Shown here piece by piece: positions 5,756 to 10,642 of a stretch of 10,642 bases of DNA. Positions within the stretch are counted from its first letter, which is position 1. Every line of letters begins with the position of its first letter. This stretch comes from Clostridia bacterium (lineage in GTDB: Bacteria > Bacillota_A > Clostridia > Christensenellales > UBA1242). The position numbers and the translations under genes are program-made. Under the pieces are notes generated by a model. It saw only the letters and a list, made by a program, of their open reading frames with translations, searched no databases and was not told where the DNA came from. The DNA lies in NCBI GenBank assembly GCA_017403205.1, contig JAFQOM010000058.1, forward strand, positions 1 through 10,642. Reading direction: 5' to 3'.

Positions 5756-6952
5756 TTATTCTGTCATATTTGTTGTCGACTCGGTATTTGGCAATGGAGC
5801 ATTTTCGCCATCTGGCACAGAGTTTTGTTCTGTTAAATTTATTCTTATTTGGTTAATAACTCCTGTAGATTGTCTAGCGGCATTTCTTGAAGAAATATGC
5901 TCTAAAGCCTCTTCTATTAAGGCATGATCTATTGTAGTTGGATCCTCATTAGAAATTTGAATTACTATATTCTGCCCACTATTGTTTTGATCTTTGTTGT
6001 TTTGTAGCCCCATGTATTGTTCCTCACTTAATGGTTGATCGGGAACAAATGCCAATAATCCATCTTTTTCATACAGTTTTAACGCTAGTTTATTTGCATT
6101 TTGATTATAAAATCTATTGTACGCAAAAAAATTACTGGTACTAAACGAACACACATCATGGTTATTAGCAAAATCTCTCATAATTTTGCACATTTGAACA
6201 GGATCATCTACACAATAAGGCGCCCCTCCTATAACTGATGCAATTGTAAGTAAATTAAAACAAACAGGTTGTCTACCTATTATCTCTCCAACCCTTGGTT
6301 GGATGCTTTCATCTTCCGAATTTTCTTTTACAGCTTTAAATACGCCTTTTAAGTGCGCTACAATATTTTCTATTCTTTCTTGTCTAAAAAACTCTAATTG
6401 CTTACTTGCTTGCTCTCTTGTTTCTGGATTTGATAATCCTGTTTTTATTATACCTAAAATTTCAGTTCTCGCACCAAAATCCGCCTCAATCTCACTTGGG
6501 TTTGCTAGCCACCTTTTATGGGTTTGGTCTTTTTGCCATTTTTCTGGAAACAAAGCTATTTGCGCCAATTTTCCAAATGAAAAATTCTTTTCATACTGCA
6601 AAACATGATACCATTCGTGTAAAATATTTCTATAAATTGCATATGGATCTTTTGCTTTTGTAATAGTGCCTAAATTCATCAAAATACCAGGGTTTAATTC
6701 GTTTTGATCATATTTAGATGGAAACAATTCCATAACTCCACTGCATCTTCTACCCAACAAAAAACCGAATGCCACATAGTCTTCAGGTATATCATATTTT
6801 TTACAAAAATAAGCATTGATATCATTAAAAGCTTGTTGTGCAAAAAATACTTTTTCAAGCGGAGAAAAAGAAGTAAAATTCTCTCTTACAGATTCTAACC
6901 TTTCATACATTCTTGCTTGCATTTGTTGCAATTCTTGCTGTTTTATGGTCAT
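5756..6952 (-). CDS. HEWYH zincin-like protein, copy 3 (putative metallopeptidase)
   Basis: A 398-residue protein, the first unit of the array as transcribed. HEWYH is at 112-116 and E-I-E-A-D-F at 154-159. The second conserved region is at about 232-298 (CFNLL, DDPVQMC, IMRDF, NRFYNQNAN). The linker (about 308-340) is N/Q-rich. Its C-terminus differs most: the NPELTREIL segment is replaced by a similar helix-like DHALIEEALEHI (342-353), and only the last residues (M-T-E) match the others. The frame is open 18 codons further upstream to an ATG at 7006, but that region holds the promoter. Alignment with copies 1 and 2 and AAGGA (complement of 6962-6966) support ATG at 6952. This copy uses ATG where the others use GTG. 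No signal peptide; function unknown. Confidence 0.85.
   Translation of the reverse strand: MTIKQQELQQMQARMYERLESVRENFTSFSPLEKVFFAQQAFNDINAYFCKKYDIPEDYVAFGFLLGRRCSGVMELFPSKYDQNELNPGILMNLGTITKAKDPYAIYRNILHEWYHVLQYEKNFSFGKLAQIALFPEKWQKDQTHKRWLANPSEIEADFGARTEILGIIKTGLSNPETREQASKQLEFFRQERIENIVAHLKGVFKAVKENSEDESIQPRVGEIIGRQPVCFNLLTIASVIGGAPYCVDDPVQMCKIMRDFANNHDVCSFSTSNFFAYNRFYNQNANKLALKLYEKDGLLAFVPDQPLSEEQYMGLQNNKDQNNSGQNIVIQISNEDPTTIDHALIEEALEHISSRNAARQSTGVINQIRINLTEQNSVPDGENAPLPNTESTTNMTE
6850..6936 (-). repeat. 87-nt near-identical segment shared with 5516-5602
   Basis: The partner in copy 3 of the segment described in copy 2, with one mismatch in 87 nt. Sequence similarity upstream, in the leader, is much lower for this pair than between copies 1 and 2. 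Confidence 0.85.
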
Positions 6953-6977
6953 TTTTCGACATCCTTTTATTTTATTA

Positions 6978-7006
6978 ATATTATCATATATTGGTAAAAA
7001 TTGCAA
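6978..7006 (-). promoter_or_regulatory. Promoter of HEWYH copy 3
   Basis: On the minus strand, TTGCAA (complement of 7001-7006), a 17-nt spacer and TAATAT (complement of 6978-6983), with an extended -10 TGA (complement of 6984-6986). The architecture matches copies 1 and 2, although the spacer sequence has diverged. Its place inside the longer open frame argues against the upstream ATG at 7006. Confidence 0.78.
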
Positions 7007-7026
7007 ACTTACAGTTATTTAGACAT

Positions 7027-7051
7027 TTTTTATTAATATTTTTAATAAAAA
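7027..7051. other. AT-only inverted repeat in the divergent intergenic region
   Basis: TTTTTATTAA (7027-7036) and TTAATAAAAA (7042-7051) form a 10-bp inverted repeat with a 5-nt centre, between the divergent promoters of copy 3 and deoB. It could be an operator, but palindromes of A and T alone arise easily in DNA of this composition. Confidence 0.3.
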
Positions 7052-7103
7052 TCAAAACAATACGCTATAAAAATTATTTACACTCTATATGCCCAAATAT
7101 TGT

Positions 7104-7131
7104 TTGCCTGTTTTTTTATTTGTGATAAAAT
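7104..7131 (+). promoter_or_regulatory. Promoter of the deoB-deoD operon
   Basis: TTGCCT (7104-7109), a 16-nt spacer and TAAAAT (7126-7131), with an extended -10 TGA at 7123-7125. The start would be near 7138, only about 11 nt before the ATG, leaving room just for GAGGA (7141-7145). No operator or riboswitch is evident. Confidence 0.65.
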
Positions 7132-7148
7132 TTTAATAGCGAGGATTT

Positions 7149-8294
7149 ATGAAAGTTGTTTTAATTGTTTTAGACAGTTTTGGAGTTGGTGAAATGCCTG
7201 ATGCTGATCTTTTTGGCGATAAGGGTAGCAATACTTATTTAAACACTTATAAAAAAACAAAAGTGGATCTTATTAATTTAGCTTCACTTGGCCTTAACAA
7301 CATTGATGGTATCAATCTTTCAAACAAAGATGTAAGTGCAAAATATGGCAAAATGAAAGAATTAACTTTTGCAAAAGACACTACAGCTGGTCACTATGAA
7401 ATTTGTGGTGTGGTGTTAAATCAACCCTACCCAACCTTTCCAGGCGCGTTTCCTAAAGAGTTAATAGATAAACTTCAAAAAGAACTTAACATAACTTTTA
7501 TTGGCAATGAAGTTGCATCTGGAACAGAAATTATTAAACGCCTTGGACAAAAACACTTGCAAAGTGGTTGCCCTATAGTTTACACATCTGCAGACTCTGT
7601 TTTGCAAATCGCCACACATATTGACAAGTTTTCGGTTGAACAATTATATGATTTGTGCAAAAAGGCTCGTAAAGTTTGCTGTGGAAAATATAACATAGGC
7701 AGAATTATAGCTAGACCTTTTGCAACAAACAAAAATGGTGAGTTTTATAGGCTTGAAGCTCGCAGAGACTACGCTTTAGAACCACCCAAACCAACACTTT
7801 TAGATAAACTAAAACAAAATAATTTTGACGTGGTTTGTATTGGAAAAATAGCAGATATTTTTTGCAATCGTGGCGTTACAGAAAGTTATCACTCAAAAAA
7901 CAATGCTCAAGGTATAGAAGAAATAAAAAAACACACAAAAAGAACAGATATAAATGGTTTAATTTTTGCAAATTTGAATGATACCGATTCTCTTTATGGG
8001 CACAGAAATGATTATAAGGGCTATGCTAATGCATTAAAAGATTTTGATAATAATTTGCCAGAAATTATTAATAACTTGCAAGATGAAGATATTTTAATTA
8101 TCACTGCAGATCACGGATGCGACCCAACAACACCAAGCACAGATCACTCAAGAGAATACGTTCCTATTTTAATTTATTCTAAATCAGCACAACAAAATAT
8201 TAATTTAGGAACTCTTAATGGCTTTGATGTTATTAGCAAATCAATTTTAGATTTGTTTAACATAGAAAAATATAAAAACAACATTTTAAAATAG
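7149..8294 (+). CDS. deoB: Phosphopentomutase
   Basis: Phosphopentomutase interconverts (deoxy)ribose 1-phosphate and (deoxy)ribose 5-phosphate in the cytoplasm, using two Mn ions and a phospho-threonine. The 381-residue length is close to the usual 390 or so. It starts with LDSFGVGEMPDA (8-19). D77-T-T-A-G-H has T79 in the place of the catalytic threonine (Thr85 of the Bacillus cereus enzyme). TSADSVLQIA lies at 146-155, with D149. Metal-site residues are D280, H285 (in GHR), D321-H322 (ADHG) and H333 (DHSRE), all at a constant offset of 6 from the B. cereus enzyme. Nothing essential is missing. The ATG is preceded by GAGG (7141-7144). It is followed by deoD after only 12 nt, forming an operon in which the phosphorylase makes the sugar 1-phosphate that this enzyme converts for catabolism. 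Confidence 0.97.
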   Translation: MKVVLIVLDSFGVGEMPDADLFGDKGSNTYLNTYKKTKVDLINLASLGLNNIDGINLSNKDVSAKYGKMKELTFAKDTTAGHYEICGVVLNQPYPTFPGAFPKELIDKLQKELNITFIGNEVASGTEIIKRLGQKHLQSGCPIVYTSADSVLQIATHIDKFSVEQLYDLCKKARKVCCGKYNIGRIIARPFATNKNGEFYRLEARRDYALEPPKPTLLDKLKQNNFDVVCIGKIADIFCNRGVTESYHSKNNAQGIEEIKKHTKRTDINGLIFANLNDTDSLYGHRNDYKGYANALKDFDNNLPEIINNLQDEDILIITADHGCDPTTPSTDHSREYVPILIYSKSAQQNINLGTLNGFDVISKSILDLFNIEKYKNNILK

Positions 8295-8306
8295 GAGTAT
8301 TTTTAT

Positions 8307-9008
8307 ATGGCTACACCACACAATAGTGCAAAAAAAGAAGATATTGCAAAAACAGTTATTATGCCTGGCGACCCACTTAGAAGCAAATTTATAGCAGAAA
8401 CTTTTTTAAAAGACGCTAAATTAGTTAACAATGTTAGGGGCATACAAGGATATACCGGCACTTATAACGGAAAAAAAGTAACAGTAATGGCAAGCGGTAT
8501 GGGCTGCCCTACAATTGGTATTTATTCTTACGAATTGTTTAAATTTTATGATGTTGACAAAATTATAAGAGTAGGCTCTATAGGATCACTAAAAAAAGAT
8601 ATAAAAATTATGGATTTAATTGTTGCAGAAAAATCTTATACAAATACAAACTACGACAATTTTTATATTAAAAATGGTGGCGAGGGATACATATGTGGAT
8701 CTAATGCCCTTATAAAAAAAGCAAAAAAGATTGCTGATAAAAACAACATGGTTTGCCATTTGGGAGACATTTTGTGTTCTGATACTTTTTATTCTGACGC
8801 AGACGTAAATCAAAAAGCAATTGAAAAAGGCTTATTAGGTGTTGAAATGGAAAGCGCAGCATTATACATAAATGCAAAAAAACTTAAAAAAGATGCTCTT
8901 TGTATTTGCACAGTTTCAGATAATATTGTTACAGGTGAAGTCACCACAAGCGATCAAAGACAAAATGCTTTTACAGACATGATAAAAGTTGCTCTTGAAT
9001 TGGTTTAA
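8307..9008 (+). CDS. deoD: Purine nucleoside phosphorylase, DeoD (hexameric) type
   Basis: DeoD-type phosphorylase splits purine (deoxy)ribonucleosides with phosphate into free base and (deoxy)ribose 1-phosphate. At 233 residues it has the normal length. Visible active-site residues, each one position later than in the E. coli enzyme, are H5, G21-D22 (PGDPLR), R25, R44 and R88 for phosphate, the GMGCPTIG loop (64-71), E180-M181-E182 (VEMESAALY) for ribose, and S204-D205 with R218 for the base and proton transfer. D205 and R218, typical of the broad-specificity bacterial enzyme, are present. GGAG (8294-8297) overlaps the deoB stop codon, and the ATG follows 9 nt later, so translation is probably coupled. 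It is the last gene before a strong terminator. No deoC or nucleoside transporter lies within the window. Confidence 0.97.
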   Translation: MATPHNSAKKEDIAKTVIMPGDPLRSKFIAETFLKDAKLVNNVRGIQGYTGTYNGKKVTVMASGMGCPTIGIYSYELFKFYDVDKIIRVGSIGSLKKDIKIMDLIVAEKSYTNTNYDNFYIKNGGEGYICGSNALIKKAKKIADKNNMVCHLGDILCSDTFYSDADVNQKAIEKGLLGVEMESAALYINAKKLKKDALCICTVSDNIVTGEVTTSDQRQNAFTDMIKVALELV

Positions 9009-9069
9009 TTTTATAATAATTAAAGTTATTTTAGTTTAACATTTTTAAAACTAGCGCAATAAAAAAAAT

Positions 9070-9101
9070 ACCTTATCATAATAATTTTGATAAGGTTTTT
9101 T
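9070..9101 (+). terminator. Terminator of the deoB-deoD operon
   Basis: ACCTTATCA (9070-9078) pairs with TGATAAGGT (9088-9096) around a 9-nt AT loop, followed by Ts to 9101. A long A run just before the stem is typical of a bacterial intrinsic terminator. It lies about 60 bases past the deoD stop codon. Confidence 0.9.
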
Positions 9102-9102
9102 C

Positions 9103-9131
9103 TTGTCTTTTCAATGGTAATTCTTTATATT
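9103..9131 (+). promoter_or_regulatory. Possible promoter of the BspA-like lipoprotein gene
   Basis: TTGTCT (9103-9108), a 17-nt spacer and TATATT (9126-9131), directly after the deo terminator. The start would be near 9138, giving a leader of about 26 nt with AAAGG (9152-9156). Overlapping TATAAA-like sequence at about 9136 is an alternative -10. Confidence 0.5.
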
Positions 9132-9163
9132 ATATCTATAAAGATAGCACTAAAGGTGAAGGT

Positions 9164-10642
9164 ATGAAAAAGAAAATATTTAGTTTAATATCTGTTTTAT
9201 TTTTGATGGTTTTTTGCTTGCCTATAATTAGCTCTTGTGTTGAATCTAATAATAAACATGATAAGTTTTCGATAGTGTTTTTTGTAGATGACCAAGAGTA
9301 TGCTACAGTTACAACTGCAGGTAAAGAACTTGTTACTTTGCCTCAAAGTCCCGCAAAAAAAGATTATGTTTTTGGTGGATGGTATTTTGACAGAGAGTTT
9401 ACAAATGAGCTTTGTAGCGATAGCTTTGTTAATAAATATTTAACAAAAGATATAGTTGTATATTCAAAATGGATCTCTGCAGAATACGGGCCATATGTTC
9501 TTACTCAAACATCAACAAACTATACTGATCAGGTTTTAAGTCAAGTTTTGCTTGATTGCGATAGCCATAATGATTGTTTTTTGCAATGGCAAAAACCAAA
9601 TTCAATTTTAAACAATGCAATGACAAAACATCTTGTCAATCATATAAAAGATGGCGTAACTACTACTCAAACAGTAGAAGTTGAGGCTATTGCAAAGCTG
9701 GATAATGGTTATTGTTTTCAAGATATGATATTTACACTAAATGCATCTAAAAAAACTGCAACTGTAAAGTCAAATAGTGATAGTATAATTAATGCTATTA
9801 TTCCTGCAAGGGTACTTTATAATGAAACAATTTATGTTGTAGATGAGACAGCCAATCATGCATTTTATGATATCGACAGTCTAAAATATGCTTATGTTCC
9901 AGCAACTATAAAAAGTTTTGGTAGCGTAACTTTTGCTCACAACAAAAATTTAGAGACTGTTGAACTTGATAAAAATTTGACAGAGCTTGGAATACAAATG
10001 TTTATGTACTGTTCACAACTACAAAACATTGAAATACCACAAAACGTAAAAACTATTCCTCTTGGATTTTTGTATTCTTGTTATAAAGTTGACAATATTA
10101 GCTTGCCAAGTGGCGTAACAAAAATTAATAATTCTGCTTTTTATAATACATCAATTACTTCAATTGATTTTCCAGATGGTCTTTTAGAAATAGGCTCTCA
10201 CGCTTTTTCTGGAACTAATTTTGAAAAAATAGAGATTCCTGCAACAGTATACCTTATTGATAAAGAAGCATTTTCAAGAATTTCTACATTAAAAGAAATA
10301 ATTATTTTAGGCAAAAATATAGAGATAGGTTTAGAAGCATTCGCAAATTGTTATAACCTAAGAACCGTTTTTTTAAACTCATCTTCTCTTGTTAATAACA
10401 TAACTACAAATACACAAAATACACATAATTTAATTTATAACATTCAAAATAATGATATTTTGTATATTAGCAATGACATAACAATAACATCTCCTTATAT
10501 AACAGAATTATTCACTAAGGTTGATTCTTCTGTTTTTGGATATAATGCATACAAATTTGGTAAATACTCTCAATTATCAGCTCAAAATTTTGTTAATAGA
10601 ATATACGTAAAGAATTGTGATTTATATGGCAATGAAACTATA
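9164..10642 (+). CDS. BspA-like leucine-rich-repeat surface lipoprotein, 3' end outside the window
   Basis: The frame is open from ATG 9164 to the right edge without a stop, giving at least 493 residues. It starts with a lipoprotein signal (KKK at 2-4, hydrophobic stretch, I-S-S-C with Cys25). Residues 35-103 form a Listeria-Bacteroides (InlB B-type) repeat, seen as VFFVDDQ...FGGWYFDREF...VVYSKW. Residues 104-228 are unassigned. From about 230 to 405 there are BspA-type (LRR_5) leucine-rich repeats of about 20-23 residues, with units such as LETVELDKNLTELG, LQNIEIPQNVKTIP, ITSIDFPDGLLEIGSHAFSG and FEKIEIPATVYLIDKEAF. Such proteins are exposed on the cell surface and in studied cases bind host or partner molecules; the ligand here is unknown. 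Residues 406-493 are N/T/Y-rich without clear repeats. The start is supported by AAAGG 7 nt upstream. Confidence 0.9.
   Translation, partial: MKKKIFSLISVLFLMVFCLPIISSCVESNNKHDKFSIVFFVDDQEYATVTTAGKELVTLPQSPAKKDYVFGGWYFDREFTNELCSDSFVNKYLTKDIVVYSKWISAEYGPYVLTQTSTNYTDQVLSQVLLDCDSHNDCFLQWQKPNSILNNAMTKHLVNHIKDGVTTTQTVEVEAIAKLDNGYCFQDMIFTLNASKKTATVKSNSDSIINAIIPARVLYNETIYVVDETANHAFYDIDSLKYAYVPATIKSFGSVTFAHNKNLETVELDKNLTELGIQMFMYCSQLQNIEIPQNVKTIPLGFLYSCYKVDNISLPSGVTKINNSAFYNTSITSIDFPDGLLEIGSHAFSGTNFEKIEIPATVYLIDKEAFSRISTLKEIIILGKNIEIGLEAFANCYNLRTVFLNSSSLVNNITTNTQNTHNLIYNIQNNDILYISNDITITSPYITELFTKVDSSVFGYNAYKFGKYSQLSAQNFVNRIYVKNCDLYGNETI

Larger units (their letters stand above)
2929..7006 (-). repeat. 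Tandem array of three paralogous transcription units
   Basis: Three head-to-tail units run at about 2929-4227, 4277-5672 and 5726-7006. Each holds a terminator with an ACACC/GGTGT core, an HEWYH gene and a promoter. Leaders of copies 1 and 2 are identical over 56 nt (4184-4239 and 5629-5684). Copies 2 and 3 share 87 nt with one mismatch at the 5' end of the coding region (5516-5602 and 6850-6936). The units therefore arose by duplication of promoter, gene and terminator together. No transposase, integrase or terminal repeat accompanies them. Confidence 0.9.

Noticed and set aside
2959..6952. Toxin-antitoxin or phage repressor-cleavage (ImmA/ImmR) system
   Set aside because: The HExxH motif recalls ImmA, but no helix-turn-helix partner gene is adjacent and each copy is monocistronic, so the assignment is not supported.
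7027..7051. Operator palindrome controlling deoB
   Set aside because: It consists only of A and T and lies about 50 bases upstream of the -35 box; it cannot be separated from chance, so it is listed only as a low-confidence feature.
7080..7148. Purine riboswitch before deoB
   Set aside because: The predicted leader is only about 11 nt, too short for an aptamer, and no conserved purine-aptamer core was seen upstream.

Overview
The window looks like a chromosomal segment of a low-GC Gram-positive bacterium of the Bacillota, most likely an uncultured Clostridia-type gut organism. The reasons are the AT-rich DNA (my counts give about 29-36% GC in coding stretches), AGGAG-type ribosome binding sites, sigma-A-like promoters often with an extended -10 TG, short U-tract terminators, two lipobox lipoproteins, and a BspA-like leucine-rich-repeat protein of a kind common in gut Firmicutes. 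The genetic code appears standard: one gene ends in TGA and tryptophans are TGG.

Layout from left to right. Positions 1-66 hold the 3' part of a tRNA-Leu gene with anticodon AAG, followed by a terminator. Positions 121-1080 hold a GrpB/UPF0157-family gene (plus strand) in slightly more GC-rich DNA. It is flanked by a second terminator, a three-copy 13-nt direct repeat, and a hairpin-rich downstream stretch. Positions 1130-2820 hold two minus-strand genes of unknown role: a small Cys/His-rich lipoprotein and a two-pass membrane protein.

Positions 2929-7006 are the most unusual part. They contain three tandem minus-strand paralogues of about 400 residues, each with an HEWYH zinc-metallopeptidase signature and a downstream E-x-E-A-D-F motif, no signal peptide, and a variable Q/N/E-rich tail. 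Each copy has its own promoter (TTGCAG or TTGCAA, 17 nt, TGnTAAAAT-like) and its own terminator hairpin, so the duplicated unit is a complete transcription unit. I do not recognise the family.

Positions 7104-9101 carry a plus-strand deoB-deoD operon. Phosphopentomutase and purine nucleoside phosphorylase together release bases from purine (deoxy)nucleosides and feed the pentose phosphate into central metabolism. From 9103 to the right edge is a plus-strand lipoprotein with a Listeria-Bacteroides (InlB-type) repeat and BspA-type leucine-rich repeats. It is cut by the window end. No CRISPR array, insertion sequence, rRNA or phage gene was seen. No gene-free stretch exceeds about 260 bases.
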